Assembly: GCA_951640165.1 (NCBI GenBank)
Contig: OX621241.1
Location: 18,357,001 to 18,421,000 of the forward strand
Direction: 5' to 3'
DNA: 64,000 bases
Source of the DNA: Pseudoips prasinana
Taxonomy: Eukaryota; Arthropoda; Insecta; Lepidoptera; Nolidae
Every line of letters begins with the position of its first letter. The stretch's first letter is position 1. The translations under genes were made by a program, and so were the position numbers. This document shows, piece after piece, positions 43,293 through 55,528 of the stretch. A model generated the notes under the pieces. That model saw only the letters and a list, made by a program, of their open reading frames with translations, did not search any database and was not told the DNA's origin.

Positions 43293-44262
43293 CAGCCCTT
43301 CAATGATGGATGCCGTGAATACTACGAAATTAGAAAATATTACCTTAAGCTATACGTGTGATATAGAAAGTCAACAAAATAAAATTGACGTTCTTCAAGA
43401 TGAACTCCACACGTTAAGAATAAAGTATGAACTATCTGAAAAACAGATCAACATTAAATTCTGGCAATTAATGAAGTAATTGGCCTTGGCAACTATAATA
43501 ATGGAAGATTAGAATCATTACGTAATAATCAAACTTGTATGTGTCAACTGTAACTTACGCCATCACATTTGAAAAAAGATTTTAAGTTATGGTAATTTGA
43601 ACTTAAATATTACTTACTTACGAACTTAACTTAACACTTTTTTACATACAGTATACAGTAAGTACATCAGTACTTTAAATTGTTTTAATATAACGGTTTG
43701 GGCTATAATTTGATATCAAACAACCTACTTGATCGTTTTCTATTATTTACACATTTTATTAATGTAAAAATAATAATAAATAAACGTTTTGCATTCATTC
43801 AGCCTATCCAATGCCCTTTTAAAGTCCCATTGCTTATTTTTTTCTAGCTAAAAGTGAATAATTTTTTGATTATGGAACGCATTCCAAAAATCTCACGTTT
43901 GTTTGTAAAATAGCAACAAATAGTTAGTTGGCTAACTTCAACAAGCGAAATATTTAATGGCGATCTTTTAATTTTGATTTAAGTAATTAGTGTTCAACGA
44001 CCCATATGTTATTCAAAACCAATATTTGATTAAGTACGTTTTTATCATGAGTTAATAATGATTGTCTATAATTACCTAAAACCATGTCTATAGTAGTTAT
44101 ATATTATGTTATTATGCACGTGCTTTATTGCGCACTGTTGTATTATGTTTCAAGTGCTTAGTAATTAATTATTTAGGCCATGCGGCCAATGTACCGTCAT
44201 GGATGGCTTAGGTTTTAATACAAAAAATTAGGAAGGAATACTTAGGCAGTTGACTGACCTAT
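43293..44262. other. Unassigned AT-rich DNA
   Basis: No gene recognised. Confidence 0.5.
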
Positions 44263-44380
44263 GGCGCAGCGGTTTACAGATACCGTGCCACTTCGTAGCC
44301 CGGGTTTGATTCCAAAACTAGTTGTTCTAATTCTGAGTGTGTTAACACAAGGATGCAGGTTGTAAATATGAGAGTACACT
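44263..44380 (+). mobile_element. tRNA-derived SINE, sense strand
   Basis: CCTATGGCGCAGCGGTTTAC carries an A box (TGGCGCAGCGG); 38 bases on, GGGTTTGATTCC is a B box. AACTAGTTGTTCTAATTCTG then matches the family B body (TAGTTGTTCTGAGTC). Not a functional tRNA: no acceptor stem closes. Confidence 0.65.
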
Positions 44381-44769
44381 TTAAAAAAAATAATTTTAAT
44401 AGCAGTCTTGTTAATTTTAACAATTATTCTTATTTTTGATGCAAAATTACAAATGTGAAAGTTTGTTTCTTTGACACTCTTTCGTGCTGAACCATCTGAA
44501 GGGGTTTTAGTGATGATTTGGTACAGACATTGCTTTCAATGACTACATCTTTTTAAGCGCTTAACCCTACCCGTAACACAAAATATAAACTAATGTTTAT
44601 AAAAGAATGATCGTAATTTTACTAAAACGATCAAACTCAATATATTTATGGTTATATCAGTATTTTATATGTATCATGATTTAATAACGCATTTGTACAA
44701 AGCGAAGAGTATTCACCGAAATCTCTGTATATATTAATGTAGTGGATTGCATTTAATACTTCATCTTGT

Positions 44770-44965
44770 CAGCCTATTGACGTCCTCAATGGAGTTGTGT
44801 CCATAATTTGGTGGGATATGCTACAATCGCCACGCTTGGCAGACAGTTTGGCGAAGATAGAGACGCTGCTGCACGTTCTATGGAAGATATTCCCTCGGGA
44901 TGACTTCTACACACCACAAGGAATGAGATGGGGTGACGATATACTATGCCGTCAACCACACAGCA
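44770..44965 (-). repeat. CAGCAGTGGAC-type repeat, copy 4
   Basis: GGATATGCTACAATCGCCAC, GCTTGGCAGACAG, GCTGCTGCACGTTC, GAAGATATTCCCTCGGGATG and GGAATGAGATGGGGTGACGA: the reverse of the 34130-34375 text. Confidence 0.7.
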
Positions 44966-46445
44966 ATACTTAAGTTTAGGTAAAACACAAATTATTTCAC
45001 AATTCACGAAATAAATAACAACGTACGCTGAAATTTGATATCCATAAAATCACTACATAGACTTTTTATTTATGAACATTATGTGTTATTTACAAGGGCG
45101 TAATGGAGGCAAAGTCCCAAAATCTCAACGTCGTAATAGTATTTAATGCGTGCAAATTTATGAAGCTATATGACTCTACAAAGTTAGGATTATTAAATAA
45201 TACACAGTCTAAAAATATACAGTCGAGTATGTAATTAGCGATACATCCCGATAAATGACACCAACATTTTCCATAGATTGTGATAGAAAGAAAATGATAA
45301 ATTTTCACATAACAGGATTTTTGAACCTAAATTGGCAAAACATACAAGTCATATCATCAAGTAGGCAAAAAATCCAAAGAATCAAAGTTCAGAGAAAAAT
45401 CATCTACCCTATATCACCCATAAGAAGTTGCAAGCAGATGCTATATTGACTGATTAATTTAGTTTGCTGTAGTTTACTAATGATATCTCTCAAATTTATA
45501 ATAGCGATGGTTATAATAAGATCATTTATTTCATATGATCAAATGTTTAATAAATAAGTCTAATATCATAAAATAAAACTCATTTCTTGATATTAACGTA
45601 AGTTTTCTTATCTCCAACATATTTTGTTCGTATTGCAATAAAACAAATATCGTAACTTAAATCTTGAGAAACGGATTAAAGAAACAAATGAATGAATGCT
45701 TCTCAACTTTGAACTTAAACAATATCTCAGAGTTGACAATGGTTTTATTACTGCGCTTATTGAGCCCACGTTGGTAATTTACACAATGATTAAATACCAA
45801 CATAATTATAGTACGCAAATCACCGTTGCACCACTCTGTGTGAAGTTGCACAGTGGCGATAAAATGTACTCGCTATCTTCAGGTCAGCCTGTCGATAGAG
45901 GCTTGCCCTCCAATTTAGGTTAACCTGTTTATTTACTCCAGGAAACGTATTATATTTTACAATACCTAGAGACTCAAATATATGACGTAATCATGGCAAA
46001 AAAGTCCTTTAGCAACTGAATGTTTTCCGCGGATCCATCCTTTATATGTACGAGTATAAGTTATATTAAAATGATTTTATGAAAAAAATTGAAGGTCATA
46101 TGAACATTAGCGTTGGCCTTGGTTTCATTTCAAAGTCTAGAGGTGATCTCAGTCGCGACTTACAACGACTTATTTAAATTACAATAGGTTTGTGTTGAAA
46201 AATAAATACGTAGATACCAACCTGAATAAACAAAAATTATAACATTTAAGTTTAATTTGCATACTGGAATGACGATAGGTATTTTTATTAATTCAAACAT
46301 TTCACAGAGCACTATATGAAGTGTTGGTATATGGTTTTGAAGCTATTCGAACTGAATTGTTTGCACTAACTTTTCTACCAAATACTACAGTTATATCTTT
46401 ATTGTAATGATCGAGGCGGGAAAGCCAGTGATATTTATTCAATAA
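44966..46445. other. Unassigned AT-rich DNA
   Basis: No gene or repeat recognised; small open frames lack support. Confidence 0.5.
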
Positions 46446-47002
46446 CTAGCTGGGTCCCGCGGTTTTACCCGCATTGAACTTTATAAATTGCAGCCTATGT
46501 GTTAATCCAGGGTGTCAGCGATTGACCATTCTAATTTTATTAAAATCACTCCAGCAGTTTAGACGTGGAGAAGTATCACTCACACACTCACAAACTTTCG
46601 CCTTTATAATAAGCTTGATCTCCTCCCGACCTAAATTCGGCCACGGCGGCCAGTCTCAATGGAGACTAGCCAATTGCGCAGGACATATTATAGTGCACAA
46701 GTGTGTGCGTAAACATAGGGGCACTTTCTATTCCATCACTCTCATGATCCGATGGGACGACTAGCGACACGACCGGAAAGAGTTCAGGTACAGGACCGAC
46801 GGCTTTACGTGCTTTCCGAGGCACGGGGGTGTAATACCGCCAACTTCCAGATTTCGGGCTGATACTGAGAAATTCCTTTTTACGGAAATATCCCAAAAAT
46901 CACTTTTTGGCCCGACCCGGGATTTGAACCCAGGACCTCATTATCTGCGGTTGAACACACTACCGCTAGACCAACGAGGCAGCCTTTATAATATTAGTGT
47001 GA
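46446..47002 (-). mobile_element. Helitron (TCACACTAATATTATA type), interrupted
   Basis: The minus strand starts TCACACTAATATTATAAAGG at 47002, reads GCGAAAGTTTGTGAGTGTGT, CTGCTGGAGTGATTTTAATA, ACCCTGGATTAACACATAGG and AATGCGGGTAAAACCGCGGG and ends in CTAG (46446-46449) followed by T. A 371-bp SINE splits it at GCCTTTATAAT. Confidence 0.9.
46611..46981 (-). mobile_element. Full-length tRNA-derived SINE (family C), 11-bp TSD
   Basis: The minus-strand head TGCCTCGTTGGTCTAGCGGT (A box TGGTCTAGCGG) is followed by the B box GGTTCAAATCCC (about 46919-46930). The body includes AAAGTGATTTTTGGGATATT, GAAGTTGGCGGTATTACACC and TTTCCGGTCGTGTCGCTAGT, and the end is ATTTAGGTCGGGAGGAGATC. Direct copies of GCCTTTATAAT flank it (46600-46610, 46982-46992). 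Head, body and target duplication are all present, so this is a complete insertion. Confidence 0.92.
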
Positions 47003-47655
47003 TAAACGCTGGGCCATTTATACAAGGCGTCACATGAATAGTAAAGGCATCAAGTAGCGTAATCTAACCATAAAACTGAACCAATAAAAAAATACAATTA
47101 ATGTAATAAGATTATTTACTTTTCAGTTTACATACAAAAAACGTCTATTAATTGACATTTTTGTATAGGAATTTGAACTTTAGTTTTTTTTCGTATATGG
47201 CTAGTTGAAGACTCTTTAAATTTCGTACATTGTTCTTGTTACGCCTTTTATAGCCCCAGATTATTCAATACGGAAATTAAAAACCGTGTAAAAATATAGC
47301 ATCTACTTGAAATCTTCTGACATTGTATGGGCTTCCTGTCTATTTACAGCTCTATAGGTTACCTTCACACAAGCAGGTTGAGGTCAGAAGAACTCACCGC
47401 AACTATAACTCGCTGCCATTGAAGTCTTTATATCGATCTCTTAAAAATTAGTAAGTAGATATACATTTAATTACCTACGGTGGTTAAATTAAAGTTATAC
47501 TTAACTTATCATATTGACAATGATTTTTTATACTTTACCATATACACGGTAAATAATAAATAGTGGAGGAAATGAAAATGAAAGAAAACCATTTTATAAA
47601 ACAGAATAAAAGAATTGTCAACTTCTCATACAAAATAACATAAATGTCCTATTTA
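47003..47655. other. Unassigned AT-rich DNA
   Basis: Nothing recognised. Confidence 0.5.
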
Positions 47656-47659
47656 TTTT

Positions 47660-47785
47660 TTTATTTAACAACGCCCGCACTATGTATATGAATCCCTGCG
47701 TCGCGGGGTACTTTACAAACATATAATCGGCGGACACAAAATACACCCAAACACAGAACAACAATTTGTAGATCACACGAAGTGA
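47660..47785 (-). mobile_element. SINE family B, 3' part
   Basis: ACGCCCGCACTATGTATATG, GTCGCGGGGTACTTTACAAA, CATATAATCGGCGGACAC and CAGAACAACAATTTGTAG. The tRNA-like head is missing. Confidence 0.78.
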
Positions 47786-47834
47786 CAAGGACAGTGTCTT
47801 GTATGTTTAATATGCGCCATTTATTCACTTTCAT

Positions 47835-47945
47835 AATCTGATAGTATCTGACACGACCGGGAAGAGATCAGGCACAGGGCCGACGGCTTAATGTGCCCTA
47901 CGAAGCACGTGTGTGTAACACCGCCAACTTCCAAACTCCAGATAG
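47835..47945 (-). mobile_element. SINE family C, internal fragment
   Basis: ACACGACCGGGAAGAGATCA, GGCACAGGGCCGACGGCTTA and TGTAACACCGCCAACTTCCA match the middle of the 46611-46981 SINE; both ends are missing. Confidence 0.82.
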
Positions 47946-48142
47946 GTAATAGGAGTTTATCTTGCTAAAACAAGGTCAGCGTTGCGTCATACATATGTAT
48001 ATAAATTTACAGTGATATTATAATGATTTTACTAAAACAGATAGTGGTATAAGATCTGATCTCAATGCAGTTTGTACGAAAACTTTACCTTAAGTTTAGG
48101 ATTTTAGTTACCAGTATGTTTCACAAATTTTCGCAATCGTTT

Positions 48143-48716
48143 TATTAGGGTTCAGTAGCCAAATGGCAAAAAACGGAACCCTTATAGATTCGTCATGTCT
48201 GTCTGTCTGTCTCTCCGTCCGTATGTCACAGCCACTTTTTTCCGAAACTATAAGAGCTGCACTACTGAAACTTGGTAAGTAGATGTATTCTGTGAACCGC
48301 ATTAAGTTTTTTACACAAAAATAGAAAAAGAACAATTATTTGGGGGGGTCGCCATACATAGAACTGAAACTCAAAAATTTTTTTTTCATCGTAACCACAC
48401 ATGTGTGTCTATGGATAGGTCTTCAAAAATGATATTGAAGTTCCTATAATCATTTTTTTCTAAACTGAATAGTTTGCGCGAGAGACTCTTCCAAAGTGGT
48501 AAAATGGATGTCCCCCCTCCTCTAACTTCTAAAATAAGAGAATGATAAAACTAAAAAAAATATATGATGTATACGAGAGAGATGTAGAACGAGATCTAGC
48601 AATTAGTTTTTTTTAATACGTAATAAACCGCAATTTGCATTCATTTAATCACCTGAAATACTTGCTGCTATGGAACCCTTTATGTGCGAGTCCGACTCGC
48701 ACTTGGCCGGCTTTTT
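48143..48716 (-). repeat. GGACGGACAGACAGACAG interspersed repeat, copy 3
   Basis: The reverse of the 22.5 and 23.4 kb copies: TTAGGGTTCAGTAGCCAAAT, CGTCATGTCTGTCTGTCTGT, the interior, CCAAAGTGGTAAAATGGATG, and GCGAGTCCGACTCGCACTTG at the far end. Confidence 0.87.
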
Positions 48717-48759
48717 TTTTAAGTAACCGTCCTTTTTGTAAATTTGATGATTAAGTAAT

Positions 48760-48975
48760 TAATTAATCAGGTACACAGTGTAACATTGGGGGTTGATGCA
48801 GCGTCACATTACGGAAACCTGACACCGCGGTGCGCGGGCGCGGGTGACGGGCGCCGCCGACCCTGACTCTTGAAATAGTCTTCCGCATTAACGTTGAGAG
48901 CAAAAATATCGCATGATGTAGCTTCCAAGGTCGTCTATACGACAACACCCCCGCGCACCTTAAATGGATTAAAAA
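48760..48975. promoter_or_regulatory. GC-rich block
   Basis: ACCGCGGTGCGCGGGCGCGG, GACGGGCGCCGCCGACCC and CACCCCCGCGCACC within AT-rich surroundings. No credible frame. Similar in size to the islands at 7.5, 29.0 and 30.5 kb. Confidence 0.2.
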
Positions 48976-51900
48976 CAGCAACAATAGGTGACCATCTTTC
49001 ATCATTTTATCTACTTTTGTATTTCGTTTATTCATTAGTAACCGTCGACTCGATTACATCCTTCGGGGTAAACAGAACATGTACATAATACAATATTTAT
49101 TATGTTCCATGACATTTATTTTTATATGTTATAATCTTTAACACGATCCGGTATTTTATTTATCAGTTTGTTGAAAACTAAGTTTTTAAATTAATAAATT
49201 GAAAAGAAAACATGCGAACAGGTGTGTGTTTGCAAGTATTTGGACTAATACACATACCTAGTACAAAATTTACATTAGGTATCAAAGTATCTGCTTGTAA
49301 GTGTTCTATTAGAAAACCACAATTCCTAAAACCAAATATGCGCAATTTAACGGTTTATAATAATAAGTGTAATTTATTTAATAAGTATTAATAGAAACAA
49401 AAAAACACTAATTAAATTTCTTAAAAAAATAACTTAATATTAAGATTAAATAACTATATGAATTAATTTTTATAACTTGATAAATACAGAAGAAAAAACG
49501 AGATAGTAAAATCTTATGTAAATTAGATCTAAAATTTAAAAAAAATATTTTTTTGACTATAATGCTATTAACTAAAGGAAATCCCATAAGATTAAATTAA
49601 TAAAAAAATCTGAAGTGTACTAATTATAATATTTCCTCACGTAAGCCGAGAGGAATCGTGTTACATGGACGCTTTGCCACTGGTTCGGTTGGTAATACTA
49701 ACGGACGTATTCTCACGGTCGTTATTATTACCTACTGGTCACCGCGTACCGAGCTCAATGTAAACAATAAACTTCAGGATATGATGCAAACCCACAGTGA
49801 GTTTAATTTAATCATTCGTAACTGATTAAATTGATAGTTGGAAATGGCAAGTTTAACGTAATCTATAATGATTAACTTAGATTTGACAAACACTACGGGC
49901 TCTACCCAACTCGTCTTCTGTCCCTTATTATCTACTGCAGAGCATAATTTAGGTGCAGAGCATTAAGTACATGAACAAAACGTTACGAATCCCATTTTTA
50001 TTTGCATTTCCTACATTGCTTTTAGGTTCTTTTTTTTTTTGAAATAGTTATACTTGTGAGCGGGCTCCATACATGTTTTGTTAATATAGGGGCTGATGAT
50101 GGGATGACTGAGTGCAAAACAATTCTTATTAAAGTGCTAAGTCGGCAACATTGACTAAAAATGTAAAGAATAGAAAAGTTGTGCAATATCTTTGGACATT
50201 TTTGTTAACGTAAGATTGTTTTAAAGCCACCCTTGCTCGAAAATTGTAGCCAAATCCGTTCACAAAAAAAAAACTAAAATCATCAAATTTATTGCAAAAT
50301 TCTGTTGTTTACGTTTCTAATTAAAGTGGCTAATGTTGGCACTAAAAGAAAAATGTATTTCGCAATTGAGAAAGGTCAGGTATCTTTAAAAGCGTTAATA
50401 GGATTAGCAGTTATAATAACTCAAAGGGCTCAAAGGGAAAGGGGCAGGATTTAAATGATGACTCGGTATTGCTAGTGCCCATAGTCTACGCTAAATCCGT
50501 ACTACTAGGCGGGTTGTATGCTTGGTGAAAAACAGATTGTACGAAAATACATGCAAAACTTACAGGTACAGGTAGACCCGACGAAGATCGTAAATCTGCA
50601 TACATGCGATACGATCAATCAAACAAATAGCGAAATAACAGCGAATATTGTTGGAAGTTTCTAATTGGAATTTTGCCAATTATTTTCAACGCTGATATGT
50701 ATTATTGCTCGACTGTGGTTCGCAAAGGAGAAAATAATATTTTAACTGTTGTAAATGTGTGTACGGACTTACTTTTAAATTCAACTAAATCAGCAAATTC
50801 TAACAGACTATCTGATAGTAAGCGGTTACTGCAGTCAATTAACGCTTGCGACATCGGGAGCATTATTGGCGCGTAGTCGATATCTCAGGAATCTTTTTAG
50901 TATTTTTTAGGGCATCCTGTAATCTTATCAGAAAACAATGGAATGGCATAGCTCCATAGCCTCAGCGCCCGTGTGAGAAAACATTTTCAAACCAAATCCT
51001 TAAATCCAATTTTCTTCTTTCGTAATAAATATATATGTTAAGCTACAAATCGATAAAAAAAGTACTTTTTATTTAAAAGAGAATTTTCGTAATAGAGAGG
51101 AAGTTCTGTTCTGCGACGTTAATTTTATACTCGCCAAACTTGATTGTTTAACGGCGAGGCGGAAATACCTATTAGTTAGCACATATCACTCAAGATTATC
51201 AGGGGATGCACAATATTGCTATCAACGGTTTTTGGGGGCAGAATGGTTCACGAGTGGCCACATATTGGAAGACGCAGCAAGGTCACTTTCAGGGTGCCGC
51301 TGGATGCATGTTTCACACGGCCCTTCGTTGTAAAAATCCTTCGATGAAATGATGATGAAATTCAAAATCTTATAAACAGGAACTAAGTAGTAAGGTACTC
51401 GTTTGTTCTTGAAAGAAGGTCAGAAATAAATATAAATACTTGTACATTTTTTGTATTTACCTCAGGATTTATAGCGTCACAAATTATTATGACAAATGAC
51501 GGTGTCAAGTTGAACTTAATGTGAATGCCACTTAGAGACCTTCATAATATAACTGAGTAAACCTTCATGAGACCTTTCTAAATAAATCTACGAGCATTGT
51601 GACTTTTATCACAATAGCGAGCGGTTTTAAAATCCACAACTAATCTATTGAAACCACCAATTAGCACGTGTAAATTATACTGAAAGTCACCTTCTCCATT
51701 AGTGCAGTCGCTATTTGAGATATAAAATTTATTTGCGTATTTTTACTCTTTGTTTTTGCTTTCGTCGAATATTCTTAAAATAATTATAACTAACTTATGC
51801 CCACAGCTATGCCCGCGTTATTATTTTGTTTCACGTTTAGCTCATTATTTAGAGGCTCAACAAATATAATATATATTAAACCCACTCTGATTAGTTAATT

Positions 51901-52284
51901 ATCACGTGTAAATTATTCAGAAAATTACTTCATCATCATACAGTCGTTATTTGTAATTAAGAATTTATATGCTTATTTTAAGTGATTTTCATTACTTCAG
52001 AAGTTTTATGTAAATTCGATGTCATCGACCATTTATTTTTTAAGGTAATAAGTTTTCTTGCTACCGATAATTTGAACTTTTAGTTATCCGAGATTTAAAT
52101 GCGTCGAACCAGTGAAGTGGCGCTAATAATTTAGCGTTTCGAACATGCGTTATTCGATCATGGGGTATCCGATCTCAATAACCCATTGCCCGCACCGCAC
52201 CAAATTATTATTATGATGTGCGTGTATATCCCTTACCCTAACCCCTTGAAAATTTAAATAATTGGGCATTACTCATGGTCTACA
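48976..52284. other. Unassigned AT-rich DNA
   Basis: No gene recognised. A diverged direct duplication of about 80 bases (CACGTGTAAATTAT...CAGTCG.TATTTG) lies at 51665-51742 and 51903-51978. Confidence 0.45.
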
Positions 52285-52413
52285 TGTACACACGGCTACA
52301 TATCAAGCTATACATTTCCAGTATAAGCTGATCCTGCGTTGTATGGGATTTCCATATAATGAGAGGTCAGCTTATACTGGAATTGTGTAGCTGGATATGT
52401 AGCCGTGTGCACA
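52285..52413. mobile_element. Foldback MITE, 129 bp
   Basis: Arms 52285-52331 and 52367-52413 pair over 47 bases with four mismatches (TACACACGGCTACATATC ... CCAGTATAAGCTGA) around a 35-base centre. A TA precedes CACACGG on the left; the right side has CA. Possibly another Tc1/mariner-type MITE. Confidence 0.75.
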
Positions 52414-52599
52414 AGGAGAACCTGGATGAGATAGTTTTTAGTGATTAGGCCGCCAGTTGCATAATATCGTTCCATGCATATTGTACTGGTCAAATATAAT
52501 AAAGTGTACTTTTTCTTGTTCTTCTTTTTCTTCCTCTCCATGTTTTTAAACATTTAGATTGGACATCTGTAAGATGTCTTTTAAATTTTATATATTATC

Positions 52600-52812
52600 A
52601 CGTCAGCCAAAGTACGTCCACTGCTGAACAAAAGCCTCTCCAAAGATTGGGGGATATGCCATAATCGCCACGCTTGGCAGATGGTTGGCGATTGTAGTTT
52701 GATTGTCATAGTACACAAAAAAACGGTGCTGTCCGTTCTCTGGTTCGTATTCACTCGGTCGATTTCTACGCCGCGCCCCCCACGGGATGAGATAGAGTGA
52801 TTGATGATTTTT
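52600..52812 (-). repeat. CAGCAGTGGAC-type repeat, copy 5
   Basis: GTCCACTGCTGAACAAAAGC, CATAATCGCCACGCTTGGCA, TTCTACGCCGCGCCCCCCAC and GGGATGAGATAGAGTGA. Minus orientation. Confidence 0.75.
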
Positions 52813-53030
52813 GGTAACTTTCCAAACTTATAGATGACATATAAAATAAGCACATGTAAATAACATGTTCCGCCTGTACGTTTCTAAACTTTTAGTTTAA
52901 CTATAATACTATAAATCTACTCTAATAAAAGTTTGTAGTTTTACCATTTCCCTGCAGTCTCTATAAATAGATACGGGTTATTGCAGATGGACAAAAGTTA
53001 CATATTATATATATTTGTAATATATATCTA

Positions 53031-53165
53031 CAGACGTCAGCAGATCTAGCTACCCCAAATTTGTCAAATTTCTTTTATAGATTTTCAACATTATTACAAA
53101 AGCATAAGGTTCACTTTCAATGGGGAGATTTGACAGATTGGGGTAGCTTGATGTGCTGGCGTCTG
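53031..53165 (+). mobile_element. TA-flanked MITE, 135 bp
   Basis: CAGACGTCAGCAGATCTAGC ... GATGTGCTGGCGTCTG with TA on both sides (53029-53030, 53166-53167). Same interior orientation as 17001 and 20998. Confidence 0.93.
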
Positions 53166-53221
53166 TACATTATTAAACCTGCATGAAATCGAGGCGAGAC
53201 CTGCTACTCGCCAGCGTTAAA

Positions 53222-53317
53222 TATATGGACAAAATGTCGCTAATGCCTCTAATAATCTAATACATATCAAGGTGTTCAGGACCGTTCTAGAGGCATTAGG
53301 GACATTTTGTCCATATA
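53222..53317. repeat. 30-bp inverted repeat (1 mismatch), 36-base spacer
   Basis: TATATGGACAAAATGTC.CTAATGCCTCTA (53222-53251) and its complement (53288-53317). It lies 55 bases from the MITE at 53031 but is unrelated in sequence. Confidence 0.88.
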
Positions 53318-53344
53318 ATTATTATGAATATTGGTAAATGAAGG

Positions 53345-53513
53345 TATCAACTACAACTGTACTGCGGGAACTTTAAATCATGCCGTTCAAGAATACAAAG
53401 CACACTCATACTCATACTCAGAACAACTATGTATGGGACACAAAAACAGTTGTTCGAAACGACGAAAGCCCCGAGGTAGTAGCTTCTTTAACTTCTACGC
53501 CACACGTGCAATA
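53345..53513 (-). mobile_element. SINE family B, degenerate
   Basis: ACTCAGAACAACTATGTATG, GGACACAAAAACAGTTGTTC and CTTCTACGCCACACGTGCA preserve the body and head; the B box is deleted. Confidence 0.68.
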
Positions 53514-54780
53514 TTAAAGGTTAATAATGTGTTCTAATATAAGAATCACCAAATTAGGTACGTCAAGACCTTGTGTTCTATTACACACAACGATATTAGC
53601 AGCGTATGTGAAGTTTTAAATCAGTCTGGATCGCGGTAAACATACTGCCCACTCGTTGCAAAAAATGTACCTACCTATCAAAAAAGTGCGCCTTGAAAAT
53701 TGAATAACCTTGGTGAAAAAAGGCTATGTGTGTTTCAGTGCCAAAGTTTATCATATGCGAGATAAAAAATGTTGAATAATTTTTAGTATTATTTTCAATG
53801 TAATATGTATGTAGGTCATGAAATATTCTTAAATCATGAATAAATTATTGATGTAAAACAACTATAAGCGCTACGGGGCTATGTGTGACAAGGCGTTTGC
53901 TGTAACACTCTCACCGATAATCATCAAAACCTAACTTAGAATGTGTGTTAATGTACTTATTGACTCGTAGAAAGCTAAAATGGAGGTAATAAAAAAAAAA
54001 ATTTCAATATAGGAGATATATTTCTATTTATTTTTAGTTTTGATTAATTGCGTATTATTTTAATAACTATTAATTTCGATGTGAACATCTGCTGAACTTA
54101 CCCATTACAATTCGTTACTTAACTGTAGTGTTACCTAGCACAACCTAACGATCTTAAATGTGAGTTACAGATCATACTCTTCGTAACAAGGCTAGCGACG
54201 TAGAATAAGTCTCTCTACAAGGACTAATTTTGACCAATCCCCGCGCTCGCGGTCGTAGGCTCTTGTGATTTTCAGTGTTTTCATTGGTCGAACATTATAT
54301 AGACTCTTTTGTCGCCATGCTATCTTTACTACCAAATGCTTCATGATTATCAAACTACAATAACTACATATATAATCAATTTTTTAATTGAATTTTATAC
54401 ACGATTATACAAGTAGATGTGGGGTTATGTTTTATGAATTAGTAAGAAACATTCTTACATAACTGACTATAAGTTCATCTTCCACATTTTTGATGAACCG
54501 TAATACGGATAACGCAACACTGATAACATATCACACCACGCTACAATTTTATATAATATGATGGTTACAATTATCTGACTGAACAAAAAATTCCAAGTGT
54601 CTGCGAAGCTTTAAGGGGATACATAGATATTTTTTTTCGGCAAGCATTTGGTTACATACAAGAACACAATAGTTTAAAATTTCTTCAATAGAAAAATACT
54701 TTAAAGTCGGCACTTTTATTTTGTTATTCGTAGTAATATTAAAATATTGTTAGGAATTAGTTTACAATACAACAATTTAC
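53514..54780. other. Unassigned AT-rich DNA
   Basis: Nothing recognised. Confidence 0.5.
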
Positions 54781-54781
54781 A

Positions 54782-55033
54782 ATATCCTGGGACTATATTC
54801 ACACACGGCCATCTGAAACTAAGCAGAGCTTGTACTATGGAAACCAGATAGCTGATATACTACATATACTTACTACTTTTCTTTTGTTAATACATATTTG
54901 CATATATATTTACACCTAGACTCAGGACAAACAGACATGTTCATGCACACAATTATTTGTCCTGCGTGGGAGTTAAACCTACGAGTTGCGGCGTGTAAGG
55001 CAAGTATCTGCCCACCACGCTAACCAAGCCAAT
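54782..55033 (-). mobile_element. SINE family A
   Basis: ATATCCTGGGACTATATTCA, CACGGCCATCTGAAACTAAG, TGTACTATGGAAACCAGATA, CTCAGGACAAACAGACATGT and TGTCCTGCGTGGGAGTTAAA in order, then the head remnant CCACCACGCTAACCAAGCC. Confidence 0.85.
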
Positions 55034-55123
55034 TAAAATACATATAATACATATAATAAAATCGTATGAAACTCAAAACTGTACATTGAATATTTTTATT
55101 TACTTTGGACGTGATCTACAATA

Positions 55124-55405
55124 AATAAATAAAATAAAATAATAAATAATAAAAAAGGTTTTTATTCACGTAGACTTTAAAAAAGCGCTTGTGAATAGTC
55201 AGAACATGTTTGTAGTAATACAGTTATTATTTCTAGTTACTTATTACAGATATTTAGGTACACGGAATGTTAAAACATTCATACAATTTATTTTATGATG
55301 GTAGTGACATTTAGCTAGCTTGTATTAAGTTATTGTCAAGGAGATTATGTTTAGTTGAAGTTTTTAATATTATGTATTGAAATTTAAATTTTACTACATA
55401 TCGAA
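55124..55405 (-). mobile_element. LINE 3'-end repeat (AGTCAGAACATG family), copy 3, 7-bp TSD
   Basis: 282 bases inserted in the Helitron between direct TACAATA copies (55117-55123, 55406-55412). The A-rich tail (complement of AATAAATAAAATAAAATAAT) lies at the left, so the sense strand is minus. Shares AAAAAAGCGCTTGT.AATAGT and ATATTTAGGTACAC with 36548-36832. Confidence 0.9.
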
Positions 55406-55528
55406 TACAATAGATATCGAAGCCAAAAATATAGTTATTAATATATATATATATAATATTACTAAGAGGTCGGGTCAACATATAGGGTACATATTGACAC
55501 GCTATCACTTACGGGGGAGGAGCTGTGA

